From positions 66,494,437-66,558,436 of the forward strand of contig OX465584.1 of NCBI GenBank assembly GCA_950022655.1: a DNA stretch of 64,000 bases, read 5' to 3'. Shown here in pieces: positions 43,803 to 54,702 of the stretch (position 1 is its first letter; each line of letters starts with the position of its first letter). The notes under the pieces were generated by a model. It was not told the origin of the DNA. It did no database searches and worked only from the letters and a program-made list of their open reading frames with translations. The DNA comes from Alentia gelatinosa (taxonomy: Eukaryota > Annelida > Polychaeta > Phyllodocida > Polynoidae). Both the position numbers and the translations under genes were made by a program.

Positions 43803-44740
43803 ACTGACTACACTCTCCTAGCAGAGATCCTGCGCTCTACTTCCTGCGGCTGCTTGTATATATCTGCACCGACCTCCCTGTTTGTGGTATATTCTGCCCT
43901 GTTGGCCAGTTTTTCAAATATCCTAAATTTTTGGGAGTATTCTGTTTTCTGCTTGTGAATAGAGATGCATATTTTTATATGGTAAATGATATACACTCAT
44001 TTCTGTTATTTGTTATGTCAAATCAGACATAGTCTTAGGGATTGCTTTCTTCAGTAGAAAGCACCTCTTCTGTTGGAGGTTTTTTTTATCAACATATGTG
44101 TGCCCACTCGATGGGACAGTCTAAGCAAATGTGGATTCACATTATAAAGTTGTATACAGCTGAAAACTCATCTAGATGGATTGTGAAGCTTAGTTAACAA
44201 TGCCAGTACATCACAACTGACGAGATCAAAGACTGGCAGCACATAACTTTTGAAAGTAACAGTGCATAAAACCTAACTTCTGGAGAGTACAGCCCAAACC
44301 AGACAGGGAGCCAGTACAACAACACCCCCACAGAGGGCAGCACTGCCACCAACCCCACAGGTGAACAGGGTAAAGCCTGACTGACAAGTAATGGGAAAAT
44401 CGATTGGTGTACGTAATTAACCACTAATCAGAGTGTTGGATCTTAGACATATAACCATTAGAACCAATGGGAGACAAGCTTACTACTGGCCGTCACAGTG
44501 TTCAACGCATAAAACGCCGGCGAAACCCGGTCCGGTCATACGTCAGCAGTCGCTGGCACTGTGTGTCTCTTATACTTTGACAGAGTACATCATAACTCAT
44601 AATATATGAGTTGTTTGAGTTTCATAACTTTTGACAGTTACCCTCCTTTTAATCCGAAATGTAGTTTATCCATGTGACGTCACTGGGTTGAGGCAGAGAT
44701 AGATAAGCGCTAGCGCCGCGAAAGATCTGCTTGGAGAGTG
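43803..44740 (-). mobile_element. MITE-like element K, long copy
   Basis: Ends ACTCTCCTAGCAGAGATCC and GATCTGCTTGGAGAGTGG. It contains CAGTGACGTCA-type sequence, TGAGGCAGAGATAGATAAGC and GCTAGCGCC in inverse order to copy 1. Extra internal sequence (about 44230-44560) has no recognised domain. Confidence 0.78.
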
Positions 44741-45180
44741 GTCTGATCCCCACCTTTGTCCTCCGCTGCTTACAGACTGGCTCATTTACCCCCTTTATCG
44801 CTCACACACTTCCGTTTCTCTGTTACATGTCTATGTTAATTTCATCGTTTCTGAACAATTCTATATTGCATTTCTTATGGGTTTTTTACTCGGTGTATTT
44901 GTTATTGGTATATTCTAGTTAATTCTTTATTGATAGGGGAGTTCTTTGATGGCCTATGCTTGGAGATCTATCCTTCATTACCCACCAATACGGAGTCACA
45001 ATACTAAGCCTATGGAGCCTAAATATGGCTCCTGAGTAGAATATGGAAAGCCGTATTTTTCTAGGAGAATATGGCTTTTTGGCCACCTGACTGGCATTAT
45101 AGGAACTATTTTATTAAAACAACGCATGGCGCTTGCGTCGAATTTCTTATTATCTACAAGATTCTTTCCTAATAATTAGC
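44741..45180. other. unassigned spacer
   Basis: gagtagaatatggaaagccg near 45035 echoes the first 60 bases of the window. No gene. Confidence 0.4.
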
Positions 45181-45595
45181 CGAAATGGGAGTAATAACTG
45201 CAACATTACCATGATTTCAATCTATATGGCCATAATCTCCTTATAGTCGATACTATGTCATTATACCTGTATGGAATGATTACCGACTTTTAGATGGGTG
45301 TAAATACACACCGACGTCGGAGACGGAGGTGTGTATTTACACCCATCTTACGTTCACCCATTACACCCATTTTACGTTCAAAGCACTCCGTATGGTGTAT
45401 CCAAAGGCGAGCTGTACAAGAAATTATTGAGAACCTCGCCCATACGATACATATACTACACCCGTAGCAGCAGTACGTATTCGTAGTGAGTTAGTACATA
45501 GGTATATAATAATACGCAATACTCCTCGCTATCGCTCAGAGTATCACTACGCGTCACCTACGCGGAGAATACTGCAACGCAGATGCATATCTTTG
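45181..45595. mobile_element. foldback H13/H15 split by an insert
   Basis: The left half (45181-45265: CAACATTACCATGATTTCAA, ccataatctcc) and right half with tip (45508-45590: CTCGCTATCGCTCAGAGTAT, CTACGCGTCAC) fit family H. About 240 bp lies between them, including a perfect hairpin. Confidence 0.7.
45292..45348. repeat. hairpin with perfect 21-bp arms
   Basis: Arms at 45292-45312 and 45328-45348 (GATGGGTGTAAATACACACC with exact complement), loop of 15 bp. Confidence 0.95.
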
Positions 45596-45702
45596 GGTGT
45601 TCCTTTTAAGATGTAAATGTCGCCAACAAGTGCAGGGGAAAAACATGTCTCAGGGAATAGTAACCCCCACCATATAGACGAGGAGATTGTGTTCGAGTAC
45701 AG

Positions 45703-46303
45703 AATCTCAGCAGGATTTGTCTCAGACAAACACCCTGTGAGGTGCATGAATCTCAGCAGGATCTATCTCAAACCAACACCCTGTGAGGTGCATGAATCTC
45801 CGTAGGATTTATTTCAGACAAACACCCTGTGTGGTACATGAATCCCAGCAGGATTTATCTCAGACAAACACCCTGTGAGGTACATGAATCCCAGCAGGTT
45901 TGATCTCAAACAAACACCCTGTGAGGTACATGAATCTCAGCAGGATTTCTCTCAGATAAACACCCTGTGAGGTACATGAATCTCAGCAGGATTTGTGTCA
46001 GACAAACGCACTGTGAGGTACAGGAATCTCAGCAGGATTTATCTCAGACAAACACCCTGTGAGGTACATGAATATCAGCAGGATTTGTCTCAGACAAACA
46101 CCCTGTGTGGTACATGAAACCCAGCAGGATTTATCTCAGACAAACACCCTGTGAGGTACATGAATCTCAGCAGGTTTGATCTCAAACAAACACCCTGTGA
46201 GGCACATGAATCTCATCAGGATTTGTCTCAGACAAACACCCTGTGAGGTGCATGAATCTCAGCAGGATTTGTCACAGACTAACACCCTGTGAGGTACATG
46301 AAT
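45703..46303 (+). repeat. 46-bp minisatellite, about 13 copies
   Basis: The unit is AATCTCAGCAGGATTTGTCT plus CAGACAAACACCCTGTGAGG and TACATG. Confidence 0.94.
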
Positions 46304-46884
46304 CCCACCGTATGAATCCCACTTAATTGAAGACAAAACCGGACTTCCTTTTACTATGGGGGATGTTGCTGGTAAATTTAATCAGGGTAATAGCGTCCTG
46401 AAACACGCTGCTGTATGTATATGCCGAGCATTGCCGTTCATCATCTCACAGAATCCCTCTGTGATTGAACCGTCTTGTAGAGTTTAAGGAAACCATTGGA
46501 CACCATTTCTTCCCAATCCTCACAATTAATGAATGACTGAATACCTTTTCAGTTTTCTAAATACAGGAGTCTTGAACACTGTTATTCACATTAGATACTG
46601 AATATTCATGAGGCTAGGAAACAAAGGAGGCCCTAGCACTCAGGCGGCAGTGGTTTCTCTCTAATCGATTGAGAAGATTGTATTTCTCAAGGCTTCCTGA
46701 ATCATAAATGAGATCATTGTCAATGACAGCCATCTCTAACTAACGTCATTTCCGGTGTACACAGTGATGCAGGCCAAAAAGAGGCTTGCGTTAGACACAA
46801 ATGTGATTGGTGTTTCCGTTGGGCCAGACAGTCTGCTTCTCCGATTCCCATCAATATGTCTTCTGGACTCACCTTTTATCATCT
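46304..46884. other. unassigned spacer
   Basis: No gene or repeat family was recognised. Confidence 0.45.
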
Positions 46885-47075
46885 ACCTAATACAAAGTGT
46901 CCATAGAAAACACATAGGGAGTGTGTATCACCATACCCGGAGCATACAGATATATCCACCTAATACAAAGTATCCATAGAAAACACATAGGGAGTGTGTA
47001 TCACCATACCCGGAGTATACAGATATATCCACCTAATACAAAGTATCCATAGAAAATACGTAGGGAGTGTGCATC
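46885..47075 (+). repeat. 73-bp tandem repeat of S units, 2.6 copies
   Basis: ACCTAATACAAAGTGTCC starts at 46885, 46958 and 47031. The unit is related to the 81-bp unit at 54.7 kb. Confidence 0.92.
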
Positions 47076-47220
47076 ACCTTTGAGAATGCTGAAAAGTAAA
47101 TACGATATAACCATGATTGTGATATTTCAAGGTGTATAATAAAGGAAAAACAGGAACTCAATCTGTGAATTCATTTATAGACAAATACTGCCATCCGTCC
47201 TAATGGCATCAGGGCAAGTG

Positions 47221-47501
47221 TTAAGGGTGGCATCCACCAACCACAACAAGCCTATAACAAGGGCCGACAAGAAAGTTCCAATTGGCGCTTGTCGCAGCCT
47301 TGGCGTAAGAAGGGGGGTTTACAACTGCGGTGTCTAGTTTGTCGGGAAGTGCACGCTCCACCAAAGATCCCGACAAGCTTCCAATCGTAGTGGAACTGAG
47401 GTTCACCAGTCACGACAAGGCCTCCAATCGTAGGCCAATGGTGGACCTTGTTGGGAACGCATTGTCGTAGCCTTGTCGTGGTTGGTGGACGTCCCCCTTA
47501 T
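47221..47501. mobile_element. element B, intact copy
   Basis: TTAAGGGTGGCATCCACCAA and TTGGTGGACGTCCCCCTTA bound 281 bp. The ends are inverted and the flanking TTA may be target sequence. Confidence 0.9.
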
Positions 47502-48300
47502 GTCTTTGAGTGTTGATTCGTAGAAATTGCTCAGCTCAGAAATTGCTCTGTGAATGCTCAGTCAGTTTTTCCACTGTTGTAGAGGTTAAATCTGGGCGCG
47601 TTTTATTTTCCACGCCGACGAGGGTAAATTTATATAAAGTCCGAGGAGGATTCTGTTTGGATTATTCAGTTGACGTATCGTGGGGAAGTACAGTTGTAGC
47701 CGACGATTTAAACCAGCGGAAATATGTTTATTATGACTCAAATACACACTGGAGTCGTTAGATGAAAAATTATTGAGATATTTAGTTAGATTCATTTCTA
47801 ATTACAAATGTTGAAATTAGTTATCAAAAATACCAATATGGGTCTCCTCGAAAGTGTTTTAAAGCCCTATTTTGTCCTCGGGTTCTCTCAAACGAGACTA
47901 TGAACGAAGATTTCTCTACCTCTGCAGGGTGTTCTCTTCTCTTCAAACGCGATTGACGAGCTCTCGTCTATTGTGTCGTCCCTTGAGGTCTCCTTCGTCG
48001 GGACTGTCCTCCCTAGACTTGCTCAAGTCTTTGATTATGAACATTCATTAGATTATCTATAAAATGTAATAAGATAAACCTTCTCCTGATTGGTCAAGGA
48101 ATCAAAGACTTGTCCGATAGGAATGAAACCTCCTGTAAAGTGTAATCCAAGCCGCTCCATATAACCCTACACTTCCCCCTAACCCTTCCCCTCTCAGAGT
48201 TTCCAGAGTGTTATCGGAGCAATAAAACTCCTGTACCGAGGAGAGGAGGGATGGGGTAGGTGGAAGGATACAGGGACAGGGGGCTAGTCTATGTCCTCCC
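47502..48300. other. unassigned spacer, one open frame
   Basis: A plus-strand frame at 47510-47761 (83 residues, GTG at its left edge) has protein-like composition (VKSGRVLFSTPTRVNLYKVR...) but no ATG and no recognised domain. TATATAAAG at 47631 lies inside it. Left as unassigned. Confidence 0.4.
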
Positions 48301-48619
48301 TAAAGCCAGATGCCCATCTACCGATTTAGGGTTGAACGATTAGTTCCCAAATCGTATAGGTGTTGGTCACATTGTTACGTAATTACGTAACCCCTCGCTC
48401 GATCTGCATACTGATAAAATCGGTGTATGGTCCACCAATCGCTGGGGGAGGGCAAAAATCAAAGAAACCGAGTGTTCACCAATCGCTGGGTAGCCTTGCC
48501 TAGCTGTCCTACATCTACCGACTCCGTTAGGATGGCTCGGCTGAGACAAATTACCTTCCGTTCGTCGCCGACAAACGTACATAAATGTTCCGAAATCGGT
48601 AGATGGGCATTGGACTTAA
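48301..48619 (+). mobile_element. element A, copy 13
   Basis: Runs from TAAAGCCAGATGCCCATCTA to GGTAGATGGGCATTGGACTTAA. Confidence 0.92.
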
Positions 48620-49043
48620 CGAGAGTTAAAAATACAACGGGCTTCTGGAGACTCACACCTGAGGGATCAGAGTTGTAATTCAGGAGACCATTAGTCCAGT
48701 TTGTGATGAGAGGAAGAAGAGGTCTGCCCACAATTAGATCCTACCTTTCTTTTTATATTTGTCTTTTATTGCTTTTCGATGTACATCGTTATTACCTCCA
48801 CCCCTGCCCACAGTGAGGTTTAACGAGACAAACGACCTTTAAAGATGTACAAGCAAAACCAAGATCCCAATCTCCTCAAGCGCATTAAGACTGGGTAAAC
48901 AGGTAAGAAAGTTTTGGGCAATTGTAATGGCCAGTTCACACTGTGTTCTTGGAATCCTTTTCGTTTTGCTGAAGTTTTTAAAGCGTTCCACTCCAGCCGT
49001 TGGAATTTTTTTTTTCTCACAAAACAGGACAATTGGGACTACC

Positions 49044-49265
49044 ATGTCCGAATCCGAGAAACCCCACACGGTGCCCCCACGGAAAAAAACGCACAAACGT
49101 AATAACCAACCCGATGCCGACACCCCGGACGGGCCCCAAACGCGGAATCGGGTCATGACTCCGATTGACGAGAGAATACGACGAATCACGAATCGCGTGG
49201 CAAGTGACGCCGACGGTCCGACCAATCAGAAACGAGCTTACAGGACTGTAAGGGAGGAGCTATAA
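49044..49265 (+). CDS. possible small protein or terminal exon (unrecognised)
   Basis: The frame starts at an ATG in good context (ACCATGT) and gives 73 residues, beginning MSESEKPHTVPPRKKTHKRN. It is hydrophilic, with a basic N-terminal stretch (RKKTHKR) and many Arg/Asp. It is not a tandem-repeat product. A plausible splice acceptor lies just upstream: a T-run, then CTCACAAAACAG ending at 49026. The codons are CpG-rich, unlike the AT-rich surroundings. Its stop overlaps a TATA box of a possible promoter. An antisense frame (48839-49225, 128 residues) covers the same block, so the coding strand is uncertain. No domain was recognised and no function is proposed. Confidence 0.25.
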   Translation: MSESEKPHTVPPRKKTHKRNNQPDADTPDGPQTRNRVMTPIDERIRRITNRVASDADGPTNQKRAYRTVREEL

Positions 49266-49315
49266 AACAACGCCCCCAACCCCGATCCTCTTTAGAGTGG
49301 TCGTGTCGATGGTAT
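49217..49315 (+). promoter_or_regulatory. CCAAT plus TATA promoter-like arrangement
   Basis: ACCAATCAGA (CCAAT at 49222-49226) lies 39 bp before TATAAAA (49261-49267). A start would fall near 49291. GATG-GTATGT at about 49308-49317 could be a donor just after an ATG. The layout resembles compact animal promoters, but no gene is seen downstream. Confidence 0.4.
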
Positions 49316-49374
49316 GTGTTTGATAAATTCCAGCCGCGTTCACTGAACAGTTCACACTGTGTGTTTTAACCAAC

Positions 49375-49435
49375 TTCAGCCTTGAGGCATCATCCGGGGC
49401 GGGCCAGGTGATGCCTTGAGGCATCATTTACAAAA
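49375..49435. mobile_element. M/N-related palindrome pair
   Basis: CCTTGAGGCATCAT and GATGCCTTGAGGCATCATTT flank a short ggggcgggcc spacer. The words match the palindromes in M1, M2 and at 519-572. Confidence 0.6.
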
Positions 49436-49437
49436 TA

Positions 49438-49605
49438 TTGATGTACCTTTGTCGGCGACAAAGGACCAGTATTTTGTATCAGGCTAGCCATCGTAACGTT
49501 TTCGGCCCCAGTCGGTAGATGTAGGACAGCTAGGCAAGGCAACTAGGCAACGATTAGTGAAACCCCCTCCCTTAAGAAGTTTTTGTCACCGACAATTTGC
49601 AATTA
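49438..49605 (-). mobile_element. element A, internal fragment
   Basis: ATGTACCTTTGTCGGCGACA and AGTCGGTAGATGTAGGACAG, both termini missing. Confidence 0.82.
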
Positions 49606-49627
49606 TTCCAAGCCTTATAGCTCGTAA

Positions 49628-50200
49628 CTTTGACTTTCTCTCACCGGAACATAGTTTCCCACCATTCCGGCAGGTGTTCTGTACAGGAGGGTGGTTGTGG
49701 CCCATTAGACTGTAGGTTAACTCTCGACTGAAGAAGCGTCCCAAGGGCTAGAAAATATCATGTAAGAAAGTCAGGGTGAAGGTCGGGGTTTGCTGCGAAT
49801 GCAGTCATTGGCTACTGGGTCTAGTCTATTCCTTATATGGACTTAGTGTAATGGGACAACTCCATGGTGAAAGAGAGTACCTCACAGTGAAAAGCTCTAC
49901 TCTCATTTACCTTTCACTTTAATGGGTTCTTCCCTTCACTAAACAGTAGTTCTCCATCTCAAGCATCTCATTACATGGTAATTTTGACTTTTTCTCACCG
50001 GAACATAGTTTCCCTCTATTTCGGCAGGTGTTCTGTACAGAGAGTATCTCACAGTGATGAGCTTTACTCTCATATACTATTTATTAGGTAAAATATTTTC
50101 TCGTGTGCGTTACTTGATCTGGTGGGATCTGTCCACGCCTTCGGTCGGAATTTTTTTTTACTCTCATTTACCTTTCACTTTCCATGGGTTCTCCATCTTT
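49628..50200 (+). repeat. locally duplicated unit
   Basis: CTCACCGGAACATAGTTTCC to GCAGGTGTTCTGTACAG occurs at 49636 and 49995. TACTCTCATTTACCTTTCAC occurs near 49900 and 50160. The first word also resembles 13431-13470. Confidence 0.8.
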
Positions 50201-50744
50201 GTTTTATTGTCTCTTCCTTGAAATGAGAAGATTTGAATATCAAAGCTCACAGTCAGATGTGAACTTTAAGAGAGACCCACAGAGGCGCCTGTGTGGATCG
50301 CGAAGTACTGGGTGAAAATTGTCCTGTAATATGGGAGAAATCTCGACTCAATTATTCAAAAGCTCTCCCTATCTTGCATAAGGCAAGATCCCATTCGCCG
50401 AATCGAGTCGCTAATAAATTTGCCAATAGCCACCGACTGACTGTCGGGGATTTTCTACAAAATGTCCGTCAATAGAAACTTGGCATGCACAGACACAGCG
50501 ACTAAATTCAGTTCTGATAAATGTGATAATAGTGACCATCAACTGGCGGAAATACTCAAATAGCCGGCACCAACGATATAGAATCTAGGTGAATTTTCTG
50601 TTGTAGAAATGGGGAACGGATCCAAGAGATTTAGTGTGACATGGTATCATTTCCTCTGACAATGGGATTATTATTTCCATATCTCGACCGTTGTTTTACC
50701 TAATTACTTAAAGTCGGAGACTTATATAAAGTCTATGGACTTTC
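50201..50744. other. unassigned spacer
   Basis: A 60-residue frame at 50293-50475 has no recognised domain. Confidence 0.4.
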
Positions 50745-51003
50745 ACACTATTGGTCGCCTACGAGGATTTTTTTTTTTGCCGAAAAGTTGTGGTTTATAT
50801 GTTCCTAAATCGGTGGCTAAAAGTTTATCAACATGTTGATAAATCCAGTCGCCGACAACGGAACGTTGGTAAATGGCGCTTGATTGGGTGGCCGACATGG
50901 GCCGAGGTATTACATAATTCGCCTGGGACAAGTGAACTGACTCCTATACAATTTGGGAACTAATCGTTCAATCCTGAATCGGTAGATGTGTATTGGGCTT
51001 TAT
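50745..51003 (-). mobile_element. element A variant
   Basis: Contains TTTATCAACATGTTGATAAA and GTTCAATCCTGAATCGGTAG and ends GTAGATGTGTATTGGGCTTTA. This is the variant also seen at 8203-8410 and 23073-23233. Confidence 0.82.
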
Positions 51004-51009
51004 CTTACC

Positions 51010-51290
51010 CCTAATAAAAAACGCTATAGGCTTAACATGGGATTTGTTTATGTCACGGGTAGTGACATAAAGTGTTGTTTATGCCACTACTTTCTGATAC
51101 TGAAAAAATATGGAAACGGGGTAGGATAAAATCTAGACGCCACTCGTTTGAGTTTGAGTTTATTTATGCCACGCATTTTGTTGGCTCCGTAATGTCACTC
51201 ATCTTCGACTCGTAAAATTATGGAGCCAACAAAATGCGTGGCATAAATAAACTCGGACTCAAACTCGTGACGTCTCTTTATATTACCCTC
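51010..51290 (+). mobile_element. element G, copy 2, with 53-bp-armed hairpin
   Basis: The flanks ctataggcttaacatggg and cggggtaggataaaatctag match copy 1. The hairpin arms (51136-51188 and 51222-51274) share GTTTATTTATGCCACGCATT and TTTTGTTGGCTCC, with a loop of about 33 bp. Confidence 0.8.
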
Positions 51291-52110
51291 CGGACAATTT
51301 ATCTGCGCATTTTCCATTGGCTGGTGTAAATCAGACCATAACTCCTCTGCCTGGAGCAGGATTACTGCTTTAATAAGACGGCAGGGTGTGGCTCACCTTC
51401 AGACCAAGGTCAAGGAGCAAGGTCAAGGCCACCACCAGCGGGGATTACCTGAATTAACAACCTGCGTCCAATCTAACGCCACCTGGGGAAAAAACACCGC
51501 AACCACATAACCCCTGATGTGTGAATCTTATTGTTAGAAATACCAAGACCCGAATTGTGAAAAGGGAAAGGGAGGTGTGTTGGGCAGTGACCTGGGAATC
51601 GCTCGTTGGTGGGACTTGTTAAGGCACGTAGGAGTTTCAAAACAGGCCGTTTCCCGCTTTTTGTAGCTCGGTAAACGTTTCCTAATTGCTGGAGGAGGAT
51701 TTTTGACGAGCTCAGGCGATGTGGTCTGACTGACAAGAGGTGGGGCTTCCTTTTTAATCCGGATTTCTTTGTCAGCTCAAGCTTGTCTCAAGGGATAAAG
51801 TCAACGCTGTCTAAAACATGGCCCTCGCTAAAAAATACCCTACAATACAACGTGCCATGTTCTCCATAAACTACACAGACATTGTAGTAATTCTCTGATA
51901 TTGATAACAGAATATTTGTAAGCAAAACTCTGTTATAGTTACTCACATGTTTCATCGGAATTATCCGGATATACTTATATATTTTTTTCTTTTCTTTTGA
52001 GTTTAATTTTATTCATATTCTCACTCAATATCTAACCTGAAATGCCAAGAGATGCTCATCTTCCATAAAGCCATCCCTACAGCCGTATTGATAAACCGTT
52101 AATCATATTC
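51291..52110. other. long stretch without recognised genes or repeats
   Basis: A short duplication near 51390-51430 (aaggtcaaggagc, aaggtcaaggcca). No reading frame was recognised. Confidence 0.45.
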
Positions 52111-52124
52111 TTTACCATAAATCC

Positions 52125-52565
52125 TTTGCTACTAGAATATCATTCTTTAAGTCTATCATATAAATATAGAGTGAAACATGTGATTTGTACGGACACTTTG
52201 TATTAGATGGAATATCATTCCTTAGCTCTTTCATATAAAAATAGAGAGAAACATGTGATTTGTATAGACACTTTGTATTAGATGGAATATCATTCCTTAA
52301 CTCTGTCATATAAAAATAGAGAGAAACATGTGATTTGTATGGACACTTTGTATTAGATGGAATATCATTCCTTGACTCTATCATATAAAAATAGAGAGAA
52401 ACATTTGATTTGTATAGACACTTTGTACTAGATGGAATATCATTCCTTAACTCTTTCATATAAAAATAGAGAGAAACATGTGATTTGTATGGACACTTTG
52501 TATTAGATGGAATATCATTCCTTAACTCTATTATATAAAAATAGAGAGAATGGACACTTTGCATC
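52125..52565 (-). repeat. 75-bp minisatellite, about 5.8 copies
   Basis: GATGGAATATCATTCC starts at 52206 and 52281. Each unit contains GGACACTTTGTATTAGATGG, an S-unit core. The period is 25 codons and the minus strand reads as a 25-residue repeat over 151 residues. Not called as a gene. Confidence 0.93.
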
Positions 52566-52724
52566 ATTCCTTAACTCTTTCAGTACTGAAGGTGCCTAGA
52601 GGCATTATCATTTAGGGCCTGAAGATGCCTACAACTATCATTGACCTATTATTTCAAATGAGAAATAAGTGTAATTCTATACTTGTTTATAATAAAAAAA
52701 ATACAAAATTTGTTCATGAACTTT

Positions 52725-53055
52725 CCCGACAAGAGGCTACGACAAGGCCAAGACAGGCTGCGACATGAAGCTTGTTAGGGGCCTTCCGACAAGGCTACTA
52801 CAATATCGAACATGTTCGATTTTTGCTATGACTGTACCTTTGTCGTGGAGTGTTGTGGTTTCCTCAATATCACTGTCATAGTGTGTCGGAACCATGGGCG
52901 CCTTTTTTACGGCAACCAGCAACGTCTACGACACGCCCCGACACCGCTGTCCCGACACTGCTCTTCTCACGACAAGGCTGCGACAAGGCTGCGATTGGAA
53001 CTTTCATATCGGCACTTGTCGTAGCCTTGTTGTGGTCGGTGGACGCCCCCCTTAA
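52725..53055. mobile_element. element B, copy at 53 kb
   Basis: GACAAGAGGCTACGACAAGG, ATCGAACATGTTCGATTTTT (palindromic) and the right terminus GGTCGGTGGACGCCCCCCTTAA. Left terminus missing. Confidence 0.85.
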
Positions 53056-53585
53056 CGCTGACATCATCCCCGATTGAGTATTTAGGTACAATATTCCATG
53101 GGCATTAAGTACGAGTTTCCAATGATAAGTCTATGGGGAAGATATCCTAGGAATGAGGTAATTCTGCGTACTGCACACTGTGTGGCAGAGCGTGGCGGAA
53201 CAGGTCGGTAACAAGCTCAGGGCGTGACGTAAAAACCACCAGAAACCGGATGTTTTACACTCTCCAAGCCGATGTTTCTGATGATTGGGTTGGTTTTACA
53301 CTAATTGCCTTATTTGCACCTCTCGCCCCTGTTTGGAGATGTTTTTTGGGGGACAATAATCATTCTCACACACCTCGGAGACTACTCTATTCCTATTGGT
53401 CAATCTGTGACTGTTAACTTGGCGCTGATTGGCGGAGACAGATGGCTAGTTTGTTAATTGGTGTCTGATTGGTAGGTTAAGAAACGGAAATTGAGAAGTA
53501 AGCGAACTGCTGTGGTAAAGAAAGATGATTCTCCCAGTAACGATTTTTGGAAATATTTCAGTTTGTAATGACCCAACCCTGACTT
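53056..53585. other. unassigned spacer
   Basis: Several ttggt-type words (cctattggtcaatctgtgac, gctgattggcggagacagat) near 53390-53470 resemble inverted CCAAT boxes. No gene follows. Confidence 0.35.
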
Positions 53586-53949
53586 ACACGGCGTTTACAC
53601 TAGACGACTAAATATGTGGTGACTGTAGATCGTCAGCCAATAGTCGGCAGGTGGTGGCAATGTCCACCGCAAAAGTCGTCTACGTCAGAATTTAACCGAG
53701 CATTCACACTGATGACTATGAGTTTTTACAGAATCGCCACCCGTATAAACGACTAATTCAAGGCAGCTTGAAATAGTCGCCGGGGTCAGAGCGTGTCTAA
53801 TAGTCGTGAGGTGGTGCTTTATTGCGTAATCAGACGATCTGCAGTCGTCATGCACTTGGCGTTTATGTTAGACGATTTCTTGACTTTTATGGCTGAAAGT
53901 CGTCAGGTTCAAGAATCGCTGCTATAATCGTCTAGTGTAAACGCCGGGT
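53586..53949 (-). mobile_element. MITE-like element C, inverse copy
   Basis: The ends ACGGCGTTTACACTAGACGA and CGTCTAGTGTAAACGCCGGG are intact. The interior is the inverse of 34490-34863. Confidence 0.92.
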
Positions 53950-53984
53950 TAGAGGAAACATGGTTACTGAGCCCATAGTCAGGG

Positions 53985-54290
53985 TCATTGAGATATTTTG
54001 CAACCAAAATATGTCCTGTCGCCAGAGGTTGAGGAACGTATTTATGTTACAAAAGGCTGGGAACGGAATTGCTACGGGCTCAGTAACTATCTTTACTCAT
54101 CATACACCTAAATAACATGAAAAGAAGAGCCATTTGATTTACTTATGAAGTAGTTAATTCCCAGCATGTTTACTCAATGTTGAGGTTCTTTCACTACGGG
54201 AACAGTGCGCCCGAACATTATTTATTCTGCACCCCTAGCAGCGAGTAGTATTTCGTAGACTTCACTGACTGACATTTTGTGTTTTAAAGT
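53985..54290 (+). repeat. dispersed repeat X, copy at 54 kb
   Basis: AAAATATGTCCTGTCGCCAG, GGGCTCAGTAACTAT and CAGTGCGCCCGAACATTATT. Confidence 0.6.
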
Positions 54291-54670
54291 TAGAAAAACT
54301 TATTCTGTTTCTAATTCCAGATAAAAAAAGTACTGACAGAATCCTTGCTTCATCGTTCGATTTCTAACTTAAATCCGAGGATTTAAAAAAAAAAGATAAA
54401 AATATCCTGATACTAAAATCAACGTCGCTAGAACTTTACACCCTCTCCTAACAAAGTGCTGATCCTTTATTTAAACAACGCACCCCCGCTGAGAGGGTGA
54501 TCTTTTGGACTTTATCTCTCTGCATTCCCAATGTTACACTCAGACCTTCAAATTAAGGCTAATTCTCCTGAATTTGGACTAATTAGCAACAAACCATGCG
54601 ATCCTACTCGATCTCTGGGATATCTGGGGCCTCAGACCACTGAGTACGGGGGTCCTTCAGGCATGAATAC
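54291..54670. other. unassigned spacer
   Basis: AT-rich, no gene or repeat family recognised. Confidence 0.45.
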
Positions 54671-54702
54671 TTAAAGGCATACTGGACAATGTTCAAGGCA
54701 AA
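54671..54702 (-). mobile_element. element F terminus
   Basis: TTAAAGGCATACTGGACAAT corresponds to the inverse right end of F (21501-22036) and then gives way to the S array. Confidence 0.6.

Larger units (their letters stand above)
48932..49362. repeat. 15-bp direct repeats flanking a CpG-rich block
   Basis: CAGTTCACACTGTGT occurs exactly at 48932-48946 and 49348-49362. It could be a target-site duplication around an inserted segment, or coincidence. Confidence 0.5.

Noticed and set aside
48839..49225. 128-residue minus-strand frame opposite the possible exon at 49044
   Set aside because: No domain was recognised, it begins in the CpG-rich block and runs into AT-rich sequence. Kept only as a caution about strand.
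52112..52567. 151-residue minus-strand frame with 25-residue repeats
   Set aside because: The 75-bp satellite period keeps it open. There is no unique flanking coding sequence.
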